64,000 bases of DNA from Parelaphostrongylus tenuis (taxonomy: Eukaryota > Nematoda > Chromadorea > Rhabditida > Metastrongylidae): contig JAHQIW010001244.1 in the NCBI GenBank assembly GCA_019055375.1, positions 248,001-312,000 on the forward strand. Reading direction: 5' to 3'. The notes beneath the pieces were generated by a model. The model made no database searches. It was given only the letters and a program-made list of their open reading frames with translations, and was not told the origin of the DNA. A program made the translations under genes and the position numbers. Positions 50,382 to 61,286 of the stretch are shown one piece after another. Numbering within the stretch: the first letter of the stretch is position 1; each line of letters begins with the position of its first letter.

Positions 50382-50772
50382 AGCGAGGCACAAGATGTTA
50401 AATCCGAACTTTCTTCACACAATCAAGCAGCTATCGTTTCGGCAGGTCGTATGAGTTAATATATAAGACCGTTGTTTTGATGGACATAGTGACCTATGTG
50501 ATTACCGTTCCGTTGTTCTTCACCTGTTCAGTCAGTGGAAGACATATAATAAAAAGCGGTGAGTATGTTAAAGGTTGACTTTGTGCTTGATGCGATCGAA
50601 ATATACATCGGACAGTTTGCTCCAAAGAAGTGATGGAAGTGTTTGACTGATTGGATTGTAAACCACTTGAACTTTACAGGCTTTGACGAAGGCGACCTGC
50701 CGAAACGATAGCTGTTTGATATTTGAATAAAGTTTGGATCTAACATCCCGTGCTCCGCTTGAGAAGAAAGAA
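50382..50772. mobile_element. Inverted Penelope-like ends with hammerhead-like core
   Basis: Arms 50382-50452 and 50686-50772 are inverted repeats containing GACCTGCCGAAACGATAG. The right arm reads TTGACGAAGGCGACCTGCC then GAAAC (50683-50705), a near match to the hammerhead ribozyme core CUGANGA-stem-GAAA, and is followed by GAATAAAG. Penelope-like elements are known to carry hammerhead motifs in terminal repeats that can be inverted. No reverse transcriptase is visible. Absent from unit A. Confidence 0.45.
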
Positions 50773-50959
50773 AAAAATAAGAATTACTTTTGTATTATAC
50801 AGTTCTTTCTGTTCAAATCGGATTATTGTCAGAAAGCTGTGGTTTACTGAATACCGTCCCAGTAGCCTGGAAAGATACTTGGATACTGGCCTAGCACATT
50901 CGCTCGTCATCTAAATGAAATGGTTTACCGCAAAGTAATGTCTCATGGACATCTTATGC

Positions 50960-51236
50960 ATTGACTGATCACACTGCATAGCACAGTCGACTCGTTACGA
51001 TTTGGAGAAATGGGCTTGAAGCAGCATCTGAGGTTGGGAAAAAATTTCAGACTTCAAACTGTGTGAAAGTGACCTCATTGACTTTTTTGATCACATTCTT
51101 TCTGGAAGGAAGGCATTCAGTCTTTTCGACAAATAGCGCATTCATTGATTATGGTATTTGATTGATTTCTGTGAATAAATCAAAATCCAGTTTACAGAAA
51201 TGTTGCAGTGCGAAAGAAATTATGGAACAACCCTAT
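50960..51236 (+). mobile_element. mariner C-terminal remnant, unit B
   Basis: Orthologue of 24050-24336, with GGCTTGAAGCAGCATCTGAG and the end AAATTATGGAACAACCCTA. Its protein is no longer readable. Confidence 0.6.
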
Positions 51237-52090
51237 AACTTATGATAATCGAAAGTGGCTATCTTCTTTCTTCTGTCTTGCTGCTCGCAATAATGGCTTT
51301 TCGGAACATTCCTCCCAAAACTGTCCTCCGTGGGTGAGTAAGGTGATTGTCCTAACATGGTTCCTGGCACCTCTATGCACGATAGATGTTCTCAACAGAT
51401 TATATGGACTTTGATAAGCTAGTTTTCCTCCAGTTTTTCTTACATAAATTTCATACACCCAATAACTTGGATGTTTGTGTTCTCCTCTTTAATCTAAGTA
51501 GGGCAACAAATCTGCAGCGGAGTGGGAGCTAGTGACTAAGAGTAGGAGATAAAATAAAATAATTTAGGCTTTTTTTGGGAGCGCCACTCCCAAGCAAATG
51601 CAGAAGCTATGCATATATAATGCTCCTTAGTGTTCCATATGGTGTTCATGATTAATTCGGTCACCCGCTTACAAGATGTCTAACTTTGGAAGATGATGGA
51701 TCACTAGTCATCAGGTAATCATCACAGAGTTTACTATGAAACAGGTTTGAGAGCTTATTATTTCCCAATATTATTGATTTGTCAGTCGTTGATAAAAAAA
51801 ATACAAGTATGTTTCTCACCAACTGAATGCTCTAATTACGCGTAAATCACTTCAAAATGCCTCCTCTTAATCGTCCTTTATTCAAAAAGCCAAGAGTCGA
51901 TGCCGAAGCTAGAAGAGAAAACATATGAGAGTAGCGATCATTACAGACTTTGGGGTTTCATTTATTTTTTGATTCAATGTCAAGCTACCAAATTTCCGCC
52001 TTGTACTGAGTTATGACAATGAGAAATTTAATGTCTGTGAATAATATTCGTTTACTAATCCGTCATCATTCATGATTGATGCCATCGTCA

Positions 52091-54173
52091 GCTGTGTAAA
52101 CGAGTCAAACAATTGAATGACGTAAGATATCAATCTAATCCTCATTTACTTGATGAAATTTAAGCTCAGCCATGACTAGAAACGCTTCTGCGATACTTCA
52201 CTCTTTGTAAAAGACTTCGTAATGCAATTTACCTCAAAGCCTCATGCAGAACACGAAAAATAAGTAAATATGGCCTGCAATCTCGCACTTTGTTGATCAT
52301 TTAGTATAGTTCTGAAGGTTCTATCTGATTATACGAGAACAAATGAATAACTGATCTCATTCGCTGGAGAGGAACTTGCAATAAGAGTGTTATTGATCAT
52401 TTGAAAGTTTGAATCTCTGAACACAGCCTCACGTCACCGGTTTTCGAGAGAGTCTTTTGTTGACGTTGCTACAGGAGAAGATTTCTTGCGTTACAGACGT
52501 GCAAATTTCTCGCAGGACAGATCTCTTCCTTTGGACTGTTAGTATTCATTCGATTAGGTAATCGCTTCTGATTTCAACGCTGTGCTTATTTTTCTGCAAA
52601 GACCGTTTCTCACCAGTGCAGCAAGGAAAATAAGGCTGATTCACATAAGCAAAAAGGTGTTCTTTAGATTTTCCAGGGGTGTTGAGGCGTGGTGACGGAG
52701 GATTGACCGTTTTCAAACGGTCATCGATCGACTCGCGCTTCAGCTGGTGGCATATCTCCCTGCTTCACTGCACAGAAGCTGTCTTCCCGCAAGATGAACA
52801 TAACGTTGGAATCAGCAAACATTACGCTATTGAATAAATACTAACAATTCATAAAAAGAGCTCCGTTCGGCGACATGTAAACTACAAATAGTTTCCTTCA
52901 CTCAGAGCGCTATCAAAGAGCTTTTTCATAAAGCGAACGTATTTATAAGTTCTTCGAAACATTTGCTATCGAATGAGAAAAGCACCCTAAGGAAGGAGTT
53001 TGGTGCAGCGATATGTAAGCGGGATAAGAAGAAAAACACGTGGTTTTGAAATCATAATTTTATTTTGCTTTTACAGCGTCACAAAGGAGTGTTTTGAGAA
53101 AACGGTCATATGGAGCTTTAGCCAGGGATTTAGGCTTTCAAATCATTACTCACACTCGTGTGCAAACTTCTTCTGCAGCGAATGAGGTAGGATTTTTATT
53201 TGTTCCCTTAAACTCAGAAAGAACCGTTCTGAGCGTCTTTTTTTAAATGTTTCGCAGAATATTATGCCCAAAGCGAGAGGTTGAAAATAGGGCAACGACT
53301 GACAGCAAGCCTTATCATCAAGCTCATGCCCAGAACAGAGCCCTAAACCTTATTGAGTATATAGTGATCTGATAACACTATACCTACAAAGCAGAAACTA
53401 CGTCTGAGCTCATAATCATGTGCAGTTCTTGAAAAGCATGTCAACTGCAAATAGACTGAATGAAATTATTTTGTATAAAGCTAAAGATTTCTTTTGGAGA
53501 TTTGAATTCAAGTGAAGGTCATGGAGATGTGTACATGTCATGAGCGATCGCGCCACATCTTCTACCTCGCTTTTTATAATTGACTGTTCGTGAATTTTGA
53601 AACATATTTTTAATAATGCATTTTTGCCAGATATTTAATATTAAAGTGCGTGGATAATCAGTCTTATTTCCGAATCTCAATCGCTATGCCTCCGCTCCCT
53701 ATGCGTGACTAACAGAGTGCTTTGTTCGACTTTGATTTTCCCAACTAGGCGCCTTTTTTTCGACCACAGAGTGGATTATTTCTTATGCCAGTGTATTCTG
53801 AATTATAACGGTTGACAAACATGATCGAGAGAAACGCAAAATTTGAATATCGACGACGTAGTGAGTAACAAATGAGCCTCTGGAAAGGATGCCGCTGGTC
53901 GAAATCACCTCAGCCTCCGAGTCCTGTTCGTGTCTTTCACATCTATGTCACATCGGACCTTGATCAAATAAAAGAGAAAAATAAATAGCAAATAAGTGCT
54001 AAACATTATGGAAAACTTAATGACTCAAAAGAACGAAACATGAAATGTGTAGAGAAGCTATTTACCAAGCGCGTAAAGATTTGTGTGTGATGTTTTCGTT
54101 GCTGAAATTACGAAGATAGCCGTCACAGCTGGTATTACTGCTTCCGTCTCAACTGACTACAAATCAATCCATA
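52091..54173. repeat. Repeat-rich right flank of unit B
   Basis: 52480-53200 resembles 2560-3160 and 38000-38380. The rest is AT-rich with no supported gene. Confidence 0.35.
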
Positions 54174-54296
54174 AAATCGACTGTTTTTAAAATCTCGTAA
54201 TGTACATTCAAAATGATCCAAAAAGGAGAATGTTTTTAGCCTAAACGAGGTTGGTACGCCAGAGCCAGTCGAACCAGTAAAAACAGTCGATTTTAT
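54174..54296. mobile_element. Small relative of the hairpin element
   Basis: Inverted ends (TAAAATCGACTGTTTTT and its reverse) flank a TAAACGAGGTTGGTACGCC core shared with 14491-15021. Confidence 0.55.
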
Positions 54297-54859
54297 AATG
54301 GTGGTCTTTATTTTGAAAGATGATTATTGCTGATTTTGATTGAATTCATGTGTGAAAATTGAATTTTCAGCCTGTGTTAACGGACTTTTTCATCAACCTA
54401 AGAACACAAAATAACTTCTTTATGACCATTTTTCAATCCAGTCTTGTGAATAAGCGACAAAAACATTTGTGTTTATGAGTTGATAAATTTAGCAAGAAAT
54501 CATAAACATACATTATACTGTATACACGAAACTTATTAAATGGATCGTATCCTTGGAGTGAACAGCTTGCTGAAAACGAGCAAACAATTACGGAGTTATA
54601 CTTCATATATATGGGCCGCATGATAAAACTTAATGAATTGATGACTTCCAAACCTCATACAATCGCACAAGTGAGTTTCCTCGTGTTCAGGGCATGTATG
54701 TACCCTTTTATGGTCATTTGTTAGAAAAAAACCTGCTGTCGTCCGATTAAGGTTCATTTTAATTGTCAGTGTATCTGTGCCGGAAAGGACTAACGTGATT
54801 GCAAATATACCGATAAGCAATTGCCAAATTTCATACCCTCTGTGAAAATGTTTAGAGCT

Positions 54860-55170
54860 TTTTTGAGGTTGGTACGTCAGAGCCATACGTACGCTTCGGC
54901 TTTGTCGCCCGCTTCATGAGTAGTTCACGCCCCATAGCTAACCCTTCTTTATCAAGGATGGGTAGGCGTCTTTTATGGTGTTAGCCCGTGATAATGTGTT
55001 ATCATCATTTTTTCCAGTTGATGGTATACAAGTGGGGTTAATATGTAGAAATCCTTTCAGTAGAATGTTCCTAACCTTGCATTAAACTTTTAATTATAGT
55101 CTGTGAGAATGTCTAGAGGTTTTTGAGGTTGGTACGTCAGAGCCATAGGTGCGTTTCGAAGGTGTCGCCC
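54860..55170 (+). repeat. Two fragments of the hairpin element family
   Basis: GAGGTTGGTACGTCAGAGCC occurs twice (near 54864 and 55126), each followed by a GTCGCCCGCTT motif. Both are half-elements without matching opposite arms. Confidence 0.5.
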
Positions 55171-55412
55171 GCTTAACAGATTCAATTTATTTCCAGTTTC
55201 ATTTCAATTTTCAAAGAATTCACTTATTTGATGAGTGTGTACTTAATTACCAAATATGCTTTTTTAGTGCAATAATAAGGCTTTTTTCGCCAGTAATTAA
55301 TGCTATATAAGGCGCTGATCACCTCGAGATAGCTCATTGTGAGAGCAAGGCACTTGCTAGTTTTGACGAAAGCATTCAGCTACTCCCCATACGCAGTCTG
55401 AAGATATGATAC

Positions 55413-55577
55413 TTATAGAAAGTGGTCAGAATGGAGGCTTCTATTTGAGAAACGTAGAAAACAAATAAGTTTAAATGTACCTTCGATGAGAGCGACCGAG
55501 TTGTTGCGAATAATATCAGCATACAGGATAGCGGAATCTATCAGCGTACGAGGACATAAGGGTAATGTGAAATCTAC
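55413..55577 (-). CDS. GH1 terminal exon of a third copy (partial)
   Basis: An open 3'-terminal exon homologous to exon 15 of copies A and B. After an AAAG acceptor it reads VDFTLP, then [19 protein letters not shown], then a copy-specific tail of about 22 residues to a stop at 55413. The reading frame matches copy B without indels. GH1 proteins usually end with this FGLY-VDF...P-SA..Y..II..N segment. The tail is longer than in A and B because the stop used there is missing, or because the GAAG|GTACAT here is a donor to another exon. No upstream GH1 exon is visible between 55.6 and 64 kb, so the rest is either lost or beyond the window. It may be a pseudogene fragment. Confidence 0.62.
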   Translation of the reverse strand, partial: VDFTLPLCPRTLIDSAILYADIIRNNSVALIEGTFKLICFLRFSNRSLHSDHFL

Positions 55578-55599
55578 CTTTATACGAAAGCAAATCAGC

Positions 55600-56583
55600 A
55601 CTGCATAAAGTTGTCATACATAGGAGGACGAAAGATGAAAGGCTCACTATAACAATTAATATCATCACAGAAGAAATTTTCAAGAATTACCCCGATTTGT
55701 GAGAGGATAAGAGGAGAATAAAAGCAAGGAGAATGAAGACTTACTGTGAGCAAAACATAAAGATAAAGATTATTTGTAGATAGAAATGTGCAGATATTCT
55801 TTATCATTCTCGAGTTTTATGAGAAAACGGTTTTTTTTAGAATCATATCGAGAAAAAATTATTGTAAGTAGCTCTAAAAGAGACTCGAAAGCGCACGCCA
55901 GAAATCGTACACACGCCATTCGACATGAACAAGGATTTGATACGACTTTAGGCCATGCTGATCTTCGTTCTGTTGGAGGACGGGAGACTGGGACCAAGCT
56001 GGTCTGAGAAGCTCCACCAATCAACATATCGAGGACAATCTTTGGTAAAAGCGTGTAAATGCTCTACGACAGGTATTCTAAGATTTCTCGCAGCCCAATC
56101 AGCTTTGAACAATATCATAAGAAAAATTGTGCATATAAAGCGCCAACTGCCCGGGTAAAAGTGTCAAGATAAAGTGAAAAGTTTACGCATGGGTATGTAA
56201 GCCAGACTGAGCCAAAATCAACTTCATTTCAGTTCTCTGTTAGGGAGCAAGGTTCCGTTCTCTATCTTCTGCAAAACTAACTTTGAGGAATTGAAAACAA
56301 ACATATTCCATTCCAGTGACGATACGGTGCTGACCACAGAATCGCGTTTGTGGAAATAATCTCACTAGAAAAAATACCGTCGAGTTTATTCGACCTCGAT
56401 GTCACGGTCCGCCCACCTTTGGCCGGCTTCCACTTGTACACACTTCTGAGAAGGAATGGTTTGAATAAAGAAAATGATTTCACCAGTAATCGTCGTTCAT
56501 AAATGGAGTGGTCAACGATAACAACAAAATAATACAGCACTGTATATTATACGTCAGCAGAAATACCTTATGCAACGATTTTT
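55600..56583. other. Region beside the third GH1 exon: no gene seen
   Basis: 55770-56030 is open on both strands and richer in GC (GGAGGACGGGAGACTGGGAC), probably a repeat. Minus-strand open frame 56277-56540 is unsupported. No GH1 exon is found here. Confidence 0.3.
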
Positions 56584-57591
56584 AACCATGAAAAAAGTCA
56601 ATCATTTGAGTGGACAAATTTCAGGCAGGAATCTCCATGTTCACATCAATCTAGGTCATTTATGATAATTCAAAAGCCCAAAAATTTCGTATTTGCTTCC
56701 CGTGAAATTCGCAATGTGTTTATGCTTGCTGTCGAGCAAATCTCCAAACAGCATATCATGCTAAAAACAGAGTCTCAATTCTCGAGTATGGAACTTGATC
56801 TGGCGGTTCTTGTCGCGACGTAGCCAGTATGCGTGGTGTGTGTTGCTCTCGTAGTAGACTCAGGCTTATCTGCAGTCTCTCGCAGTAGACTGAGGACTCA
56901 TCTCCAGTGTTGATCGACTCAAAAAAGTTCTGTCTGTGCGGTCGTAGCAGAAGACAGATGGTCACTGGTGTGGCACATAGTAGTCAGTCAATGCATGAGG
57001 TATCTATCGAGTAATCATTTCGTGGTAGCCCATTTTATTATTTACATGACCAACAAGTGTGCAGCAATCCTATTCAAGTGCTACTAAAAATTTCTGCAAC
57101 ATAGCAAAGTCGTTTAGCAATAGCACAATTTTGAATAGAAAAAAGTGAAGAAATTAAAAATACAAGACAATTCATGAGATGGGTCAGTTTGGAAAACGAG
57201 TGTTTCTCGCATAATAGACGGACAATCCGTTTCTCATTACTTTTGTATCGAAATGTTATCGCACTTATGTAGTAAAAGTAAGACTAAAATAAGCACCGCT
57301 TTTATCAGATTTCAATCATAGTTTTCTTTGGTCAGAAGAACTGACACCTGTTTAGAAAATATGTTCAAAGGATTCAAGGAAGAGCTCCAATACGAGATTC
57401 GATTGGAGGGTACATTCCAGAAAGGTTCCGCGCTGATATTGTTTTGCCCAACAGGGGAATCTCCAGACACAAAGTGTGCAGCTGCACGAAATCATCTTCC
57501 TAGATTGATGAAATCATGACCTAGATTGATGTGAACATGGAGATTCCTGCCAGAAATTTGTCCACTCAAATGATTGACTTTTTTCATGGTT
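56584..57591. mobile_element. 1-kb element with 76-bp near-perfect inverted ends
   Basis: The ends 56584-56659 and 57516-57591 are reverse complements with about one mismatch, so the insertion is young. The interior has a GC-richer stretch with repeated CGTAGTAGACT/CGCAGTAGACT motifs (56850-56895) and a 63-codon open frame (57328-57519) that I do not recognise. No transposase is visible, so it is probably non-autonomous. Confidence 0.68.
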
Positions 57592-58012
57592 ATCTTCGAA
57601 ATCTATACTACAGAATATCATTGATACTTTGGTGGAAAAGCTCTATCTTGTAATATTGAAGCGCCACGATGCACAACGTAGTATGAAAAAAGACTATTAT
57701 CTTCAGTACTATAGCGCTGTTAGAAAGATTTTCTCCAGCAAATAAGTGTTTTTCAGTTCTCCAAGATTTAAGCTTACCAATGAATACTAACAGTCAAGTG
57801 GAAAGTCTCTGTCTCGCAAATGAGGTTCCTTCAAATTTTTCTATACGACGGCGGAAATGATTCAATTTCTCTTCAAAACAACGTATTAGGATGGAAGACT
57901 GCTTGCGTTTGACCAAAAATCATAACGTCATCATTTACATGATTTCACTGTAAGGTCTTTTCGTAAGTGCTGACGCTAGTGCAATAGTCACCAACTCATT
58001 AGATTGGAATGA
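57592..58012. repeat. 165-bp repeat copies
   Basis: Contains the familiar CTATAGCGCTGTTAG and TTTAAGCTTACCAATGA-type segments. No coding signal. Confidence 0.35.
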
Positions 58013-58757
58013 TGTTCTGAGACACTCGCAAAAATTGAGAATTTATGCATGAACTCCAAATCAAAACAATAAAAACTGTTCTTCAAAACAAAGGTCATCG
58101 CTTTCTACGACTTTCTGCCATCGGTGCACTAAGTTGCGTATTTGATCGAAGTACCATTCCTTTGAATTTGAATCAAAGAACTCTCTACATGCTTCTTTCA
58201 AGTTCATAGAACGATTCATATCGGCGATTCTGTTAAAAATGTTGCATTGATCGAAAAAGGCCAAAGTTGGATTTAGCGCAATCTGTACTGAAGGCGGGAT
58301 GCAGCAGAACCTAAGCTAAGTCCAGTTCATCGAACTAGTTTTTGATCTTTTTGGCAGTGTGCGGTCTGACATTGTCATACTGCATCAAAATGCCAGTTTG
58401 GGATGGTTGGCTGGCCAAAAACCAGTGGTTGGCTTGGCTTGCCTTCGAGGTCAAAATCTCCGGCATCAGAGCGTTGAGAGCAGAGTTCAGCAGTAAATTT
58501 GCTTGTTGTGCTTTCCTCCTCAACGTCGTTGATTTCATCGACTTTAGCTCGCTGTAGAAGACACTTTCTCCAATAGTGACGTAGCAGAACACGAGCTTCG
58601 ATTGCATCGTTGGACATGGCGAAGGGTTGTAACAAAGTGAGAATAAAGACAAACAATATCTAGGCCTTCATGAGAAAGTACTTCATAAGAAACCTTAATG
58701 TGCCCATGATACGCATGGGAGCTATCTCACGTTTACTGAAGTACCTCAGAACTTTCT
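58013..58757 (-). mobile_element. mariner element, internally deleted
   Basis: Minus-strand frames give the mariner N-terminal domain (LLRHYWRKCL, then VDEINDVEE and DAGDFDLEGKPS), the catalytic-region motif DNVRPHTAKKIK, and the C-terminal segment ending VHRWQKVVESDD. The catalytic core between them is missing. Ends resembling CTCAGAAC/GTTCTGAG lie near 58013 and 58746-58757. Inactive. Confidence 0.8.
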
Positions 58758-59019
58758 TTCTAACCCTAATAAGAGAAGAGACGAATCGTATAAAGGTGCA
58801 CCTAAACTGCAATTCTAAAGTCAAACGCGACACTCTATCAAACACGTAAAGGATGCAAAGGGCAATGGAGAATTTTTTTTATTAGAGAACGCCTCTTGAA
58901 ATCTGTAGATGAACGCGCCAAACTCTTGCACTTGAGATAAATTCTTAAGATCAAAAAATAAGCCACAATTAAAAAATCATTGTATTAAAATTGGAAAGCA
59001 ATTTCTGGGTACTTTAATT

Positions 59020-59425
59020 AGCACTGATAATTGTTGCCTTGTCCAATGATAGAATCGAAGTTTGTGCTTTATTATGCTAATACTGAAGAAAGAGTCTTCC
59101 ACAGCGGACTGCAGTCAATGAAATTAACGAAGTTGATTGAAAAGGCGCAGGCAAATCTGCTGCTGAACGCTGATCACAACGTGTCAATGCCAGAGATCTT
59201 GACCTTGAAGACAAGTCTCGTTCAAAACGTCCGATTCAAACTGTTTGATGAACTTGAACAAGCATGTCAAGAGTTTCTAGATTTGAAGCCGAGGAAATGG
59301 TGCTTCGACCAAATCTGAAACTTGGCGGACCGTTGGCAGAAATTCGTAAAAACGATGGCTCTTATTTTAAAGAAGATTTATTGATGCTTTTGTACGGAAT
59401 TCATGCATAAATTTTCAGTTTCTTA
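59020..59425 (+). mobile_element. mariner element, deletion derivative
   Basis: Plus-strand relative of 58013-58757 in inverted orientation. The N-terminal piece is near 59046-59220, then the sequence jumps to the C-terminal piece (EQACQEFLDLKPRKWCFDQI, 59250-59318). The 3' end (TTCATGCATAAATTTTCAG) matches the end of the other copy. Only about 400 bp remain. Confidence 0.7.
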
Positions 59426-59689
59426 CAAGTGATTCAGAACTTCCCTTCCATCCTAGTAATTACTCTTCACTTTATTCTGTGTCTCTGTCTAATTTTTAAA
59501 TGCCCAAGACATGATTCTCTGTGAGGTTGCGATCAATGTATGGGGAAATACAGTAAAAAGCTGTTCCTCCGCTTATGATATTGGATTATGGGCTTTTTCC
59601 TCTGGATAATGCGTATAACTTGTTGATTTTAGATTGTATACCTAACGCACATTTTCTTTCTCTGAGGAAGTTGACTTACGTCGGAACGT

Positions 59690-59935
59690 TGTGAGATGAA
59701 CACTTCATTAGCTCTTTGTGGACCAGTGTTGACAAGCAGGCAACGTCGCACCGTCGCTCGCACAGCAGTCAGGTAGGCTGCCTCTGCATGTCTGTGCATG
59801 CATGTCTGGCTGTTTTCCCACTTTGCCATGGGACACCGTCTTTAAAGTCATTAAGTGAATTGACGTCTCCCAGTGAGCATCAAAAAGGCCTTCAAGGTCC
59901 ACAAAGGGAAGAGGCTGAGCCTAGTTAAGAACAAA
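59690..59935. repeat. GC-rich repeat, distal copy
   Basis: Similar to 19430-19620, including GTTGACAAGCAGGCAACGTC and a GTGCATGCAT stretch. Open frames on both strands are by-products. Confidence 0.4.
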
Positions 59936-60712
59936 GTAGTAATGTGTGTGAATATCGGAGATTTAGCTCTTCAAAGGGGCGCGAGGCTGGTTGGTTATTG
60001 ATGCTGAGTTACACAGTGCAGATAGCAGTGCCCATCGCAGAATGACATTTTGACTGCACCGTCTGCTTCGGAGCCTGCACGTACAATTTATCAATACTCT
60101 GCTGAGTCGGTCAAGAAAATCGACGCCTTGGCACCGCTGCGTAGGTTGGCTTGAAAGACCAAACGCAAATAAGATACTAGGTCTCGCGTTATAGTATTTT
60201 ATTCTTCCTTACGATTGAATTTTTAGATTCTGGTCTCGTATCCAAGATGCTTCAAAAGTTTTGCCTGTTTGTGTTTCTCTCTCTCGCGCCACGATTGCGG
60301 CAGTTACTTCAAAATCATTACACTATGTCTTTGTGCCTTGAGAGTACCCAGAGGAATGTTTTAATGAAGTTTTGATTCCGTATCTGAATGTGTTTTTATG
60401 GAGCACCCGAGGTGGTCTACCAGCTTCGCCTATTTCATCTCCGGATGTCTCACATATTCTTAAATTATTGTGCCCAGAGTCATATGATCCTCTCCTCCGT
60501 CGGGGCAGATTTTCCAGTCGTCTGAGTTGCACAACGATGGTATGCGCGACTGATAAGTAGAAAAAGGCATAGAGTTAGAAAAAGGGCCGAAACATTAACA
60601 TAGGTCTAATATTTCATCAAATCCCAAGCCTATTAGACAATAAAGTAGTAATTTATTGGTATTGCCAATTTCAATGCCGATCTAAAAATTACCAAGATTT
60701 TGAGTGATGAGC
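59936..60712. other. No gene seen
   Basis: Overlapping open frames on opposite strands (60323-60532, 60372-60560) lack motifs. The sequence is otherwise unique within the window. Confidence 0.3.
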
Positions 60713-61234
60713 AAAACCTTTGCGTTGGGCGAGACTTGGACCCTCCATTTCACCCTATTCGGAGGCGTGTGCTCTAACCATTTACACTACTGACGCCCGT
60801 TCTGCCACCATTCTTTCTACGCCCAATGCATCTATCTGTCAGCAATCAGTCGTTAGCGGTTTGTTGTCGGTAGGCGATATGGACAATAATCCCAGCAACA
60901 CTGACGGATGTTGGACAGTGGATGATCAAACAGAACTTTTTTCATTTGACCACTTTGAGCGGAGCTATAATAAAAGCTGAAAATGGGTAAATAGAAAGCA
61001 TTCTGAAGCGGTGGTATGATAAGAGCTAAGAGCGGTTAGTGTCAGCGTTAGTGGGCTCAGTGTCCATATCGACTACCGACACCAAACTGTTAACGACTGA
61101 TTGCTGACAGATAGATGCATTTGGTGTAGAAAGAATGGTGGCAAAACGGGCGTCAGTAGGGTAACGTGTTAGAGTACACGCCTCCGAATAGGGTGAAATG
61201 CGGGTTCGAGTCTAGCCTAACGCAAAGGTTTTGT
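60713..61234. mobile_element. Inverted pair of tRNA-like SINEs (foldback)
   Basis: Two arms of about 172 bp (60713-60884 and 61061-61234) are reverse complements and flank a 176-bp spacer. Each arm contains a tRNA-like head; in the right arm, GTGTTAGAGTACACGCCT is followed by the B box GGGTTCGAGTCT near 61202-61213. The arms differ at many bases, so they have diverged since formation. The structure ends about 50 bp before the RTE 3' end at 61287. Confidence 0.65.
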
Positions 61235-61286
61235 ACATCGCACAACATCATTGAGTATATCCATAACATCATGCTACCAATGTAGC

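Larger units (their letters stand above)
35100..52090. repeat. Segmental duplication, unit B
   Basis: Right-hand unit, in direct orientation relative to unit A. Matching anchors are 35130-35700 with 3600-4200, 35850-36000 with 4360-4520, 36640-37150 with 5114-5700, 38640-39130 with 6230-6745, 46050-46490 with 18310-18750, 47600-47800 with 20850-21045, 48000-49860 with 21270-23280, and 51190-52090 with 24300-25030. Unit B has gained an RTE copy and a block of about 0.9 kb in GH1 intron 8. Confidence 0.8.

Noticed and set aside
55770..56027. 85-codon minus-strand open frame
   Set aside because: Both strands are open in this GC-richer block and neither shows a known domain; likely a repeat.
60735..60800. 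tRNA gene on the minus strand
   Set aside because: tRNA-like head is repeated in the inverted arm at 61141-61213 with mismatches in the stems, so it is a SINE-type repeat.
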